Origin: an uncultured Porphyromonadaceae bacterium
Lineage (GTDB): Bacteria > Bacteroidota > Bacteroidia > Bacteroidales > Muribaculaceae
DNA length: 50,041 bases
Direction of reading: 5' to 3'
NCBI GenBank assembly: GCA_900548975.1
Contig: URMS01000020.1
Location: 1 to 50,041, forward strand
Positions 16,613-24,837 of the stretch are shown here, piece after piece; positions within the stretch are counted from its first letter, which is position 1, and the number at the start of each line of letters is the position of its first letter. Both the position numbers and the translations under genes were made by a program. Under the pieces are notes generated by a model. The model was given only the letters and a program-made list of their open reading frames with translations, did no database searches and was not told where the DNA came from.

Positions 16613-16778
16613 GCTATAATAGGCGATATTATACCTATGGGCGGGTGCGGAATTCATTTTTGAAAATTTTTAAAAAATTCAGAACCTTTTTCTCTGTAAC
16701 CGTGTTGTAATATCAAAACCGGATAATTCAACTATCTGAGAGATAAAAGAGATAAGAAACACTATTATTAATATTGTC

Positions 16779-17834
16779 ATGAAACGAATCGCATTCATCC
16801 TCGCTGTTGCTCTCGGGAGTGCAGCAGCTTTCGCCCAGGTAAACAAGGGCGAACTCAAACAACTTCAGAACTTCCTGGCCCAGCCTGCCGAACATGCAGC
16901 CACCAACGCCGAAGCCCTCAAAATCACTAACATCAAGGATCCTTCCACATGGGAAGGCGTCACTGTCGTTGGCAAGAACGTAACTGCTATCGACTGGAAG
17001 GACAAACACCTTGCAGGCGTCCTCGATCTCAGTGGTTTTACCGCTCTTACTAAAGTCGATGTATCGCGCAACAAGCTTCAGGGCATCACCACCAAAGGCG
17101 ATGCTGCTCTTGCCGAAGTGAACGCCTCGCGCAACCGTATATCGGAAGCCGTTTTCGACGGATGTACATCGCTTACCAAGCTGACGGTGAACAATAACCG
17201 TATTGCTGAATTCTCGCTCAACAATGTTCCCTCGCTTAAGAATCTCAACATCGCCTCGAACCTCCTGGCAGCTCTCGACCTCCAGGCTTCGCCCACTCTC
17301 GAGACTCTCAACTGCCAGAGCAACCACCTCGAAAGCCTCGTGATTGCCGACTGCACCGCTCTTAAGAACCTCTACTGCGGCTACAACAAGCTCACCGGCA
17401 TCACTCTCTCGGGTGTGACAAGCCTCCAGAACCTCAATATCGACGATAATCAGGTTTCCAACATGATTGTCTCCGGTCTGCCCGCTCTCTCGACATTCAT
17501 CTGCTCCGACAACAATATGAAGCAGCTCGGCCTACGCGAATGCAACGCCCTCCTCGATGTGGTCTGCTCCTACAATGATCTTACTTCCTTCGAAGTGTCC
17601 AATTGCCCCAACATTGTTTTCGTGGATTGCTCGTACAACGACCTTACACAGCTCACTCTTAGCAATCAGACCTTCCTGCAGCGCCTTCTTTGCAACAACA
17701 ACGAACTCACAATGCTCGATGTTTCCTTCGACCAGGCTCTTACCTACATCAACTGTCGCTACAACATGATTACCGACATGCGTACGATTGCCTGCCCGAA
17801 CCTGCGAATGATTGCATGCCAGTGGAACTACTGA
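16779..17834 (+). CDS. Secreted leucine-rich-repeat protein
   Basis: This 351-residue protein has a Sec signal (to AAAFAQ near residue 20). A short N-terminal region is followed by about twelve repeats of roughly 21 residues, each with a pattern like LTKLTVNNNRIAEFSL, covering residues 75-351. It resembles Bacteroidota internalin-like or BspA-like LRR proteins. Codon use is skewed (many AAG, CTC, AAC), suggesting strong expression. It is monocistronic: a strong terminator follows 31 bases after the stop. It probably binds proteins or glycans outside the cytosol; the partner is unknown. Confidence 0.85.
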   Translation: MKRIAFILAVALGSAAAFAQVNKGELKQLQNFLAQPAEHAATNAEALKITNIKDPSTWEGVTVVGKNVTAIDWKDKHLAGVLDLSGFTALTKVDVSRNKLQGITTKGDAALAEVNASRNRISEAVFDGCTSLTKLTVNNNRIAEFSLNNVPSLKNLNIASNLLAALDLQASPTLETLNCQSNHLESLVIADCTALKNLYCGYNKLTGITLSGVTSLQNLNIDDNQVSNMIVSGLPALSTFICSDNNMKQLGLRECNALLDVVCSYNDLTSFEVSNCPNIVFVDCSYNDLTQLTLSNQTFLQRLLCNNNELTMLDVSFDQALTYINCRYNMITDMRTIACPNLRMIACQWNY

Positions 17835-17865
17835 TATCGGCAATGCGATAGACAAATACCCCCCG

Positions 17866-17905
17866 AGCCGGGCGAAAGGTCAAAAGCCTTTCGCCCGGCT
17901 TTTTT
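17866..17905 (+). terminator. Strong intrinsic terminator of the LRR gene
   Basis: A perfect 14-bp stem (17866-17879 with 17887-17900, core GCCGGGCGAAAGG) with a 7-base loop is followed by a T-run. The T-run ends 13 bases before the -7 box of the next gene. Confidence 0.92.
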
Positions 17906-17918
17906 CGGTGAAAAATGC

Positions 17919-17926
17919 TATCTTTG
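17919..17926 (+). promoter_or_regulatory. -7 box of the B3/4 gene
   Basis: TATCTTTG ends 7 bases before the ATG at 17934. The position expected for the -33 element falls inside the terminator stem and T-run of the LRR gene. Confidence 0.55.
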
Positions 17927-17933
17927 CAAAAAT

Positions 17934-18602
17934 ATGGAAATACAGTTTGAACAGACTATACAGACGGCGGCTCCGGCCCTCGTCGTGATGTGTGTGGAGG
18001 CCGATATCGACAACGGCCCCACTGCCGACAGCCTTTGGCTCGAGATTACCGACTGTGCCGCAGAGATAGCAGCCTCGACACCTATGGAAGCTGTGCGACA
18101 CCGTCCGGCTATCGATGCCACTCGCACCGTATACAAGACGCTCGGCAAGGATCCCAACCGCTACCGCCCCAGTGCCGAGGCGCTGTGCCGCCGGGCCGTC
18201 AAAGGCCTCGGTCTATACCGCACTCTTACGGCCATCGATCTTATCAATCTGCTGTCGATGATCACGGGTCACTCCATCGGCGGATTTGACGCCGATAAGA
18301 TCGAAGGCGGCACTCTGACCCTGGACGTGGGGCGTGCCGGCGAGCCCTACGAGGCTATCGGCCGCGGACAGCTCAATATAGAGGGGCTGCCGGTGTACCG
18401 CGACACAGTCGGCGGTGTAGGCACTCCGACTTCCGACAACGACCGTACCAAGCTGTCGCCCGACAGCACCCGTCTGCTCATGACAGTGAACATGTACGGC
18501 CCCTCCGAAGTGACCGTCGAAGAGACCGAAGCTCTTGTCAGGCGCCTTCTCACCGACTATGCACATTCACAAAATATAACGGTAAAATACTGCAGGCCAT
18601 GA
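17934..18602 (+). CDS. B3/4 (tRNA-editing-like) domain protein
   Basis: This 222-residue cytosolic protein matches the free-standing B3/B4 domain found in the beta subunit of phenylalanyl-tRNA synthetase. Recognisable stretches are VRHRPAIDATRTVYKTLGKD near 54-73, RYRPSAEALCRRAVKGLGLY and NLLSMITGHSIGGFDADKI. In PheRS this domain edits mischarged tRNA; the role of stand-alone copies is not settled. Its stop overlaps the tsaC start (ATGA), so the two are coupled, and both could act on tRNA quality. Confidence 0.82.
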   Translation: MEIQFEQTIQTAAPALVVMCVEADIDNGPTADSLWLEITDCAAEIAASTPMEAVRHRPAIDATRTVYKTLGKDPNRYRPSAEALCRRAVKGLGLYRTLTAIDLINLLSMITGHSIGGFDADKIEGGTLTLDVGRAGEPYEAIGRGQLNIEGLPVYRDTVGGVGTPTSDNDRTKLSPDSTRLLMTVNMYGPSEVTVEETEALVRRLLTDYAHSQNITVKYCRP

Positions 18603-19225
18603 AAATACTTACTGTGTACAGCGGCTCTGTCAATCAGAAATATATCGACGAGGCTGTCGCTGCCATGCGTCGGGGCGAGATAATAGTGTATCCCACCGAT
18701 ACATTCTATGCCCTCGGCGCCGATGCCCTCAACAACCGAGCTGTCGAGCGCCTGTGCCGTCTCAAAGGCATCAATCCCGATAAAAATCTGCTGTCGGTGG
18801 TTTGCTCGGGCCTGTCGCAGGCGGCTGAGTATGCGCGTATCGACAACCGCGCTTTCCGCCTTATGAAGGAGCATCTGCCGGGGCCGTTCACATTCATTCT
18901 GCCTGCGGCAAGCACTCTTCCGAAGGTGTTCAAAGGGCGCCGCACCGTAGGCGTGCGTGTGCCCGACAATGATATTGCCCGTGCGCTCGCCGAAACTCTC
19001 GGCAATCCTGTGATGAGCGCATCCGTTCCGCTCGGCGACAGCGACGATGCTCTCGACGAGGCTTCCGACCCGCGTGCTCTAGGGCTGCGCTACTCAGGCA
19101 CTCCCGAAGTGACGGTAGTAATCGACGGCGGAGAGGGTGGTACCGAGGGTAGCACCATTGTCGACTGTCTCGACAGCTCCTCTCCCGAAATCGTCCGCCA
19201 GGGCTTAGGTTGCATAGAGCTATGA
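18599..19225 (+). CDS. tsaC: Threonylcarbamoyl-AMP synthase (TsaC/Sua5/YrdC family)
   Basis: This 208-residue YrdC-domain protein has GEIIVYPTDTFYALGADA near 26-43, KGINPDKNLLSVVCS, LPGPFTFILPA and VGVRVPDN. These match the enzyme that makes threonylcarbamoyl-AMP from threonine, bicarbonate and ATP for the t6A modification at position 37 of ANN-decoding tRNAs. It lacks the C-terminal Sua5 domain. The start overlaps the B3/4 stop and its stop overlaps the lipoprotein start, both as ATGA. Confidence 0.9.
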   Translation: MKILTVYSGSVNQKYIDEAVAAMRRGEIIVYPTDTFYALGADALNNRAVERLCRLKGINPDKNLLSVVCSGLSQAAEYARIDNRAFRLMKEHLPGPFTFILPAASTLPKVFKGRRTVGVRVPDNDIARALAETLGNPVMSASVPLGDSDDALDEASDPRALGLRYSGTPEVTVVIDGGEGGTEGSTIVDCLDSSSPEIVRQGLGCIEL

Positions 19226-19644
19226 AACACACTCTTTTACCAGCATTCTTACTCCTTCTTGCAGGTTGTCCCGGGACCACGGCCACTCACAATGCCTGTC
19301 AGGCCCAAATTCCGGATGATGCTCTGGGACAGAAGCGTATGCTTGTGTACCGAAGCATGTCGGCCGGCAGTGTGCCGTCCGTTCTGGTACTGTACGGTTA
19401 TGAATACAGCGGCGATGCCGTTTTCACTTTGAGCGAAGCCGACACCGCCAGCAGTCTTAATCTTAAATGTTTTCAGGGGAGGGTCTATACCTTGCGGGGC
19501 GAGAACGATGCTACGGTGTGGCAGTGTAAGTCGTCCGAAGGTCGGGTATTATATTTTCTTACAGAAGTGGGCAACGACACTATATATCGTGTGCCCGACG
19601 ATGTGCGCTATACGCGCGACGTTCCCTATTGTATCATGAAATAG
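19222..19644 (+). CDS. Small hypothetical lipoprotein
   Basis: This 140-residue lipoprotein has a signal ending LLLLAGC (Cys15). The mature part is mostly beta-strand (SVLVLYGYEYSGDAVFTL, RVLYFLTEVGNDTIYRV) and has no domain I recognise. I chose the ATG at 19222 because it begins the signal peptide directly and overlaps the tsaC stop; an ATG at 19210 would add four residues. Its 3' end overlaps the convergent alcohol dehydrogenase gene by 11 bases. Confidence 0.7.
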   Translation: MKHTLLPAFLLLLAGCPGTTATHNACQAQIPDDALGQKRMLVYRSMSAGSVPSVLVLYGYEYSGDAVFTLSEADTASSLNLKCFQGRVYTLRGENDATVWQCKSSEGRVLYFLTEVGNDTIYRVPDDVRYTRDVPYCIMK

Positions 19645-20860
19645 CCTCCTGACCTCTCTCTTCGGCTTTTACGGCCTGCGAGGGGTCGAGCATGAGTTCG
19701 TAGATCTGTCGCGTTTCGGCGGGGGTGAGGCGGTAGTAGTTGCCTACGGTCTCGCCTTTGTTTTCGTGGAGTTTGCGCACGAGTGTGTCGATGTCGGGCT
19801 CGTCGATGCCGAGGGCCTTGAATGTCGAGGGCATGCGCAGTACGGCGGTGAAATATGCCTTGAGCGAGGCCACGGTCTCGATGGCGGCCGAGCGGTCGTC
19901 GGTGGAGTCGACGCCGAAGATACGGCGCCCGAGCTGTGCCACCTTCGACGGTTTGTGGTGCGCCATAAACGACATCCATGCCGGCATCACCACTGCCAGT
20001 CCGGCTCCGTGGGCCACTTCGGGGTAGAGGGCGCTGATTTCGTGCTCCATGGCGTGCGAACTCCCGTCTTCCTGCCTTCCGCAGCCCACCAGGCCGTTGT
20101 GTGCCAGGGTGGCGGCCCATTCGATGTTGGCGCGCGACTGGTAGTCCGACGGATCGGCCATGGCTTTGGGTGCCTCAGTCATAAGAGCCATCAGCAGACC
20201 TTCGGCCAGACGGTCGGTCACTTCCACGCGTGTGGTGTTCGAGAAATATCGTTCGAGGATATGCGCCATCATGTCGACCACGCCTATGGCCGTCTGTCGT
20301 GCCGACAGACTAACTGTCATTTCGGGATTCATGATAGCGAAACGTGGCTTGAGGATGCTGTCGGTGCGCACGCTGATTTTGCGGCGGTCGGACGAGCGTG
20401 TTATCACGCTGTTGCCAGAGCCTTCGCTGCCCGCTCCGGGTATGGTGAGGACCACGCCTACGGGCAGTGCTTCCTCGATGCGTGCCTTGCCTTCGTAAAA
20501 ATCCCAGAAATCGCCCTTGTAGGGCACGCCTGCCGCTATGGCCTTGGCGGTATCTATGACCGAGCCGCCTCCGACGGCAAGCAGACCGTCGACTTTCTTT
20601 GCACGCGCCAGCTTTATGCCTTCGTACACCAGGGTGTCGGTAGGATTGGGCTCTACGCCTCCGAGTTCGATATGCTCTATGCCGAGAGTGTCGAGGGAGC
20701 TTGTGATGCGCCCTATCAGGCCATTGTTTTTAGCATATTTGCGGCCATACACAATAAGCAGCTTGCTCGCACCTGTCAGGAATGTGAGCATGCCTACTTT
20801 TTCCTCGGCGCCGCGGCCGAATTCGAACAGAGTGGGGGAGTAGTATGAGAAGTTTTCCAT
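19634..20860 (-). CDS. Iron-containing alcohol dehydrogenase (BdhA/YqhD type)
   Basis: This 408-residue cytosolic enzyme has the nucleotide-binding motif LLAVGGGSVIDTAKAIAAG near 93-111. The iron-site signatures are GVVDMMAHILERYF, HNGLVGCGRQEDGSSHAMEH and YPEVAHGAGLAVVMPAW, supplying the Asp and three His ligands. The family reduces aldehydes or ketones with NAD(P)H, often in fermentation or aldehyde detoxification. The BdhA/YqhD-like branch tends to use NADPH. It is monocistronic on the minus strand. Confidence 0.92.
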   Translation of the reverse strand: MENFSYYSPTLFEFGRGAEEKVGMLTFLTGASKLLIVYGRKYAKNNGLIGRITSSLDTLGIEHIELGGVEPNPTDTLVYEGIKLARAKKVDGLLAVGGGSVIDTAKAIAAGVPYKGDFWDFYEGKARIEEALPVGVVLTIPGAGSEGSGNSVITRSSDRRKISVRTDSILKPRFAIMNPEMTVSLSARQTAIGVVDMMAHILERYFSNTTRVEVTDRLAEGLLMALMTEAPKAMADPSDYQSRANIEWAATLAHNGLVGCGRQEDGSSHAMEHEISALYPEVAHGAGLAVVMPAWMSFMAHHKPSKVAQLGRRIFGVDSTDDRSAAIETVASLKAYFTAVLRMPSTFKALGIDEPDIDTLVRKLHENKGETVGNYYRLTPAETRQIYELMLDPSQAVKAEERGQEAIS

Positions 20861-20903
20861 AATGCGATGTTTTACTAAAAAACCAACTTACATGGCTTAT
20901 TGT

Positions 20904-22211
20904 TCAGTCGGTTCGACCTTTTCTGAGTTCGAGAATATACACCGGCTGAGGCTCGGCGTCGGTGGTCTTTTCGCCGTCGCCCTGCGATGCCGACTGCACG
21001 TAGATGTCGAGTTCGCGCCGCTCGGCCCAGCGCACCGGGTCGATGCTCGGCTCCCATGCGTCGACCGAAAAATCGGTGAGATCGGCTATGGTCCATGGCC
21101 CGGAGGCGTTGCTGCGGTAGGCCAGGCTCACGCGGCTGCCGCGCTCGGCGTCGCGGAACACATAGTATACCTCGTCGCCGTCGGCAAGCACCTGCGGGCG
21201 GGCTATAGGTATCATCTTGGTGCCTCCGCCCGACAGCGAGAAGGGTGTGCGGCGGTCGCTGACGGTGCTCATGTTCCATCGTGTGCCGTCGTGGCTCACC
21301 AGGCGGTACTGGGGTATCGAGTCGCCCTGCTCGCGCCAGTAGGTGGCGATGAGCGGATGGCCCTCGCTGTCGGCGGTCATGGATGTCTGGTTGATGAGTT
21401 CGGATTTCTGTGGTATGGCCCATGCTGTCTCGGCGCTTCGGGCCGTTATGGGGAGGGTGTAGGGAGTGCCGTCGCTGCGTTCCCAGGTCGCTCCGCCGTC
21501 GCGCGAGCGGGCATAGCACAGGTCGTGGTTGGTCTCCACAAGCCCCGATTCGCGCCATACCCACGACAGATGTATGGTGCCTTGTTTGTCGGCCGCCATC
21601 TGCCAGTAGGCGTTGCGGTCGCCCTCGCCGTCGAGCAGTACGGTGTGAACGCGGCTCCACGACGCTGTGGCCGGGTCGTAACGGTTGAGCACCATGTTGC
21701 CGCCGCCCGAGAAGCCCGAGCGGTAGGCGAAGAGCAGTGTGCCGTCGGGCAGCAGATGGAATTCAGGATATGTCACATCAGCCTCGTTCTCGCCTGTCAT
21801 GGGCCGGAGCGGGCCGAGTTCGAGCGAGCCCGGGGCTATGCTGCGGGCGTAGTGCAGCGAGTCGCCGTGGTGGTCGAAAGCTGCATGGAGGTATCCGTCG
21901 CCGTCGACACCGATCGATATTACATTGTGGGCGTCGGCCACCTTTCCTTTATAGGATGTGCGGCAGATGGTCCAGTCGTCGCTGCCGTGCCGGCGCGATG
22001 CGAGCGTCACGTAGCCGTCGGGGTCGTAGTAGGCGGCATACTGGGTGTCGCCGTGGCTTACTACAGAATTGTTGCGGAACACTGCGGTATTGACCGAGGT
22101 GGCACTGTAGCCCGGCGCTATTTCCGACAGATGCGAGTCGAAGGCCGGGGCCGGGGTGCTGCAGCCTGCAAAGGCTGCACCTGCAAGCAGAAGAAGTATT
22201 GTGGTTTTCAT
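20904..22211 (-). CDS. BNR_4-type beta-propeller lipoprotein (GH145/PL-like)
   Basis: This 435-residue lipoprotein has a signal ending GAAFAGC (Cys17). Family motifs are VFRNNSVVSHGDTQYAAYYD near 44-63, VADAHNVISIGVDGDGYLHA near 92-111 and DHHGDSLHYARS. These fit the BNR_4 propeller family, which includes the GH145 rhamnosidase-like enzymes and some ulvan lyases. A role in polysaccharide or glycan cleavage in the envelope is likely; the substrate cannot be assigned. It is divergent from the 22264 gene with interlocking promoters. Confidence 0.8.
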   Translation of the reverse strand: MKTTILLLLAGAAFAGCSTPAPAFDSHLSEIAPGYSATSVNTAVFRNNSVVSHGDTQYAAYYDPDGYVTLASRRHGSDDWTICRTSYKGKVADAHNVISIGVDGDGYLHAAFDHHGDSLHYARSIAPGSLELGPLRPMTGENEADVTYPEFHLLPDGTLLFAYRSGFSGGGNMVLNRYDPATASWSRVHTVLLDGEGDRNAYWQMAADKQGTIHLSWVWRESGLVETNHDLCYARSRDGGATWERSDGTPYTLPITARSAETAWAIPQKSELINQTSMTADSEGHPLIATYWREQGDSIPQYRLVSHDGTRWNMSTVSDRRTPFSLSGGGTKMIPIARPQVLADGDEVYYVFRDAERGSRVSLAYRSNASGPWTIADLTDFSVDAWEPSIDPVRWAERRELDIYVQSASQGDGEKTTDAEPQPVYILELRKGRTD

Positions 22212-22224
22212 GGGCTGATTCTTT

Positions 22225-22256
22225 TTTGCAAAAATAAGGAAAATAAATTATTTTTG
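22225..22256. promoter_or_regulatory. Interlocked divergent promoters
   Basis: On the plus strand, TTTG (22225-22228), a 20-base spacer and TATTTTTG (22249-22256) form a full promoter, with the ATG of the 22264 gene only 7 bases further. On the minus strand, TATTTTTG occupies 22236-22229, immediately next to the plus-strand -33 box, and serves the BNR propeller gene. Polymerase could hardly occupy both at once. Confidence 0.75.
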
Positions 22257-22263
22257 CTCCGTT

Positions 22264-22968
22264 ATGAACATCTTTAACCGGATACTGAATTTCTTTAGGA
22301 CCAAGGAGGAGGCTATAGACCTCGAATCGCTGTGCGGCGACCCCGAAAAATGCGGCGTCATTCCCGCGATGCCATATAACGATAAGAAAAAAGTGGCACA
22401 GGCCATTTTCGACGAACTTATGGGCGTGTCGGTCAATGTGATGGCCTATACTCACGGCGATTTTATGCTCCAGTCGCTTGTCGGCTTGCGGCTTGCCGAA
22501 GAGTTTTACGAAGGCAAGGGCGACATAGCGCTGCTGATACAGCGGATGTCGGCTGTGATGCCTTACGGCGGAGGTCTGCTGTGCCCGCATGCAGGCTGGA
22601 TAAGCGAGAAACCTACCACCACAGGCGAATTGCCGCTGTGGATGCCGGCCTCGTATATTGGCGGCAACATGGTATACGGACGTATTTTCCGCATAAATCT
22701 CACCGCCCTGTGGGACCCCGTGAAAAAAGGAAAGCACTACATCGGCGTGCGCAGCGACGGCGGTATCTGTACATGCCGTTTGCTCAAAGGGCTGAAGACC
22801 TGTGCTATTAACGATAAGGAATGGGCGGTGTTTCAGGTCGATTCCGACAATACCGACGACTGCACCGCCATGATATATACACAGCAGGAGAAAGAGTTCG
22901 ACACCGAAATATGTGTCTACCGTCCGGGCGGCGAACACACCGTCATACTTCGCTACACATGCTTTTGA
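22264..22968 (+). CDS. Hypothetical cytosolic protein
   Basis: This 234-residue protein has no signal peptide; the N terminus MNIFNRILNFFRTKEEAIDL is amphipathic. It is Cys-rich for a cytosolic protein (CGDPEKCGV near 22-30, GLLCPHAGW, GICTCRLLKGLKTC). I recognise no family. A full promoter overlaps its start region and a terminator follows 13 bases after the stop, so it is monocistronic. Confidence 0.7.
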   Translation: MNIFNRILNFFRTKEEAIDLESLCGDPEKCGVIPAMPYNDKKKVAQAIFDELMGVSVNVMAYTHGDFMLQSLVGLRLAEEFYEGKGDIALLIQRMSAVMPYGGGLLCPHAGWISEKPTTTGELPLWMPASYIGGNMVYGRIFRINLTALWDPVKKGKHYIGVRSDGGICTCRLLKGLKTCAINDKEWAVFQVDSDNTDDCTAMIYTQQEKEFDTEICVYRPGGEHTVILRYTCF

Positions 22969-22981
22969 CGGAGGCAAAAAG

Positions 22982-23011
22982 AAAGCCGGCCTTGCAGAAA
23001 AGGTCGGCTTT
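22982..23011 (+). terminator. Terminator-like hairpin after the 22264 gene
   Basis: A 12-bp stem (AAAGCCGGCCTT with AAGGTCGGCTTT, one G-T pair) ends in TTT followed by a weak T-rich stretch. Its A-rich left side could also stop transcripts from the minus strand. Confidence 0.65.
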
Positions 23012-23080
23012 GTGTGTCTGCCATTGAAATTCCGGCGGAGCCTTGCGCATTGGCCTGTGCCGGAGAAACAATCAAAAGGC

Positions 23081-23335
23081 TTATTTCTTGTTGCGGACGC
23101 TGTAGCGGCTCATGAACTTGTCGACGCGGCCTGCGGTGTCGACGAGCTTCTGCTTGCCGGTGAAGAAGGGGTGCGAGGAGCTGGTGATTTCAAGCTTTAC
23201 CAGGGGGTAGGTCACACCGTCGATTTCGATGGTCTCGCGGGTGGCTACAGTCGAGCGGGTGATGAAAGTTTCATCGTTCGACATGTCTTTGAACACCACT
23301 TCACGGTAGTTCGCGGGATGAATGTCTTTTTTCAT
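23081..23335 (-). CDS. rpmE2: 50S ribosomal protein L31 type B
   Basis: This 84-residue protein starts MKKDIHPANYREVVFKDMS and contains VTYPLVKLEITSSSHPFFTG and KQKLVDTAGRVDKFMSRY. The CxxC zinc motifs of type A L31 are absent, which marks the zinc-independent type B form. It is monocistronic, with a full promoter at 23412-23443 and a leader of about 72 bases. Confidence 0.96.
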   Translation of the reverse strand: MKKDIHPANYREVVFKDMSNDETFITRSTVATRETIEIDGVTYPLVKLEITSSSHPFFTGKQKLVDTAGRVDKFMSRYSVRNKK

Positions 23336-23411
23336 TGTTATTCTCTCTTTAATACGTATTAATCAGTCGTTTAGAAACGGCGATGGTAGGTCGCCTATTC
23401 GTAATGGCCTG

Positions 23412-23443
23412 CAAATGTACGGATTTTTTCTGAAACGACCAAA
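23412..23443 (-). promoter_or_regulatory. Promoter of rpmE2
   Basis: On the minus strand, TTTG (23443-23440), a 20-base spacer and TACATTTG (23419-23412) match the consensus. The predicted start is near 23407. Confidence 0.8.
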
Positions 23444-23486
23444 AAAACTTCTTCTCCACTAATTTCATGAGGCTGTTGGCGCGATG

Positions 23487-24677
23487 CTATTTCGAAAGAT
23501 CCATGAGAGTGGCCTGGAAGATGAGGCCGTCCATTGTGCTGAGTCGCTTGCAGTCGCGGTAGATATTGTCTGCGCCGATCGTATGGCTTTGGTCGGGATT
23601 GAAGGGTGCTTTGTTATACCAGTCGACAAAATCATCGAATTTGGCCGAATTGTCGGCGTACCATGCGTCGAACTCGTCGTCGAAAGCTTCGCCGAAAATA
23701 AAATAGTTATATGCTTCCCAGTGGCCGGCATCGATAATTTTTTTCTGGAAAGGCAGCAGGTACATGGCGTTACCGAAATAGTTCTGTCCGGCGCTGAAAT
23801 ATGCCTCGACGATTCCTTTGCGAAGCTCGGCGAGCTGTCGGATGCTGCCGGTGAATTCTTCGCCGCCGACAGCCATTTTTGTAACAGCGCCCAGTGTACA
23901 GGCTTCGTATACTCCCGGAAATTCGATAATACATTCGTCCGACTGTTCCATCAGTATACCGCGGTTCTTGGCAAGCGTCACCTTGGCTTCTGTTTTACCG
24001 TCGGCATGACCGATGGATATGTTTTTGACGAAACAATCGCGGATTGCAGCGCCCATATCGGCATGGCGGCCTGAATTATCCGGGGCAAGCAGTATCGCCG
24101 CCTCGGCATATACAAGCCCCCACACTTTGGCATTGTCTGAGCCGAAATAGAGCTGTGCGGCGCGATAGTAGTTGGAACTGAAGGCCGGCTGCAGATCGAT
24201 TCCTTTGTTGAACGATGCGAGTGCGTCGTTGTATTTTTCCTGCGACACATACACGTTTCCTATTTCGAGGTATAGTGATGCGGCATCGGGAAAGCGACTG
24301 ATACCTTTACGGTATACTCTGATAGCTTCGTCTGGTTTGCCGAGTATGTCGAGCACATTGCCGTACATCTGGAATACTATCGGGGAAGCTTCTTTGTGCT
24401 TCACCAGTTTTTTTGCTCCCGCGGCCACATCCTCGTATTTTTCCATGGCATAGAGAGCGTACAGGCGTTCGTACTGTACGATGTAATTGTCGGGATATTC
24501 TTTGAACAGGGCATCGAAATCGGTCATGGCGGCTTCGGGCATTCCCTGGTCTACGAGGCCGACTGCACCTTTCAGCCTTTCGAATGCGTCGGGAGGTAGT
24601 CCGGTCTCATTGTCTTGTGCGGCTGTGGAAACGCACAGACATATGGCGGCGAAAAATATGGCAATCAGCTTTTTCAT
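23487..24677 (-). CDS. Secreted tetratricopeptide-repeat protein
   Basis: This 396-residue protein has a Sec signal ending near residue 20 (CVSTAAQ). TPR-like helical repeats cover about 30-190 (for example EEYPDNYIVQYERLYALYAM-like units and GNVYVSQEKYNDALASFNKG). A C-terminal domain of about 200 residues is not recognised. Such proteins usually scaffold envelope complexes. A -7 box TATCTTTG at 24717-24710 lies 32 bases upstream. Confidence 0.8.
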   Translation of the reverse strand: MKKLIAIFFAAICLCVSTAAQDNETGLPPDAFERLKGAVGLVDQGMPEAAMTDFDALFKEYPDNYIVQYERLYALYAMEKYEDVAAGAKKLVKHKEASPIVFQMYGNVLDILGKPDEAIRVYRKGISRFPDAASLYLEIGNVYVSQEKYNDALASFNKGIDLQPAFSSNYYRAAQLYFGSDNAKVWGLVYAEAAILLAPDNSGRHADMGAAIRDCFVKNISIGHADGKTEAKVTLAKNRGILMEQSDECIIEFPGVYEACTLGAVTKMAVGGEEFTGSIRQLAELRKGIVEAYFSAGQNYFGNAMYLLPFQKKIIDAGHWEAYNYFIFGEAFDDEFDAWYADNSAKFDDFVDWYNKAPFNPDQSHTIGADNIYRDCKRLSTMDGLIFQATLMDLSK

Positions 24678-24709
24678 GGTATGGTTATTATAAGATTTCT
24701 AAACAATGG

Positions 24710-24717
24710 CAAAGATA
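24710..24717 (-). promoter_or_regulatory. -7 box of the TPR gene
   Basis: TATCTTTG reads on the minus strand 32 bases upstream of the start at 24677. No matching -33 TTTG is seen. Confidence 0.5.
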
Positions 24718-24742
24718 TGAAAATAATCCATATTAAGAGGCT

Positions 24743-24763
24743 GTTTAATAACATATGTGAATG
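24743..24763 (+). repeat. 21-bp repeat, copy 1
   Basis: This 21-base sequence (core TAATAACATATGTGAA) recurs exactly, in inverted orientation, at 49967-49987, about 25 kb away. Here it lies upstream of the long inverted repeat and just before a plus-strand TATTTTTG box at 24777-24784. Confidence 0.7.
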
Positions 24764-24776
24764 CACAAGTCGGTGT

Positions 24777-24784
24777 ATTTTTGC
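24777..24784 (+). promoter_or_regulatory. Possible plus-strand -7 box before the long inverted repeat
   Basis: TATTTTTG points into the 24838-25125 inverted repeat. The -33 region has TATG rather than TTTG at 24755-24758, so the match is partial. If active, it would transcribe the repeat as an RNA. Confidence 0.35.
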
Positions 24785-24837
24785 TTTAATTGCATGTTGT
24801 GAAGAGGTGCCGAGGTGGGAATTGTCCTCCGCGCGCC

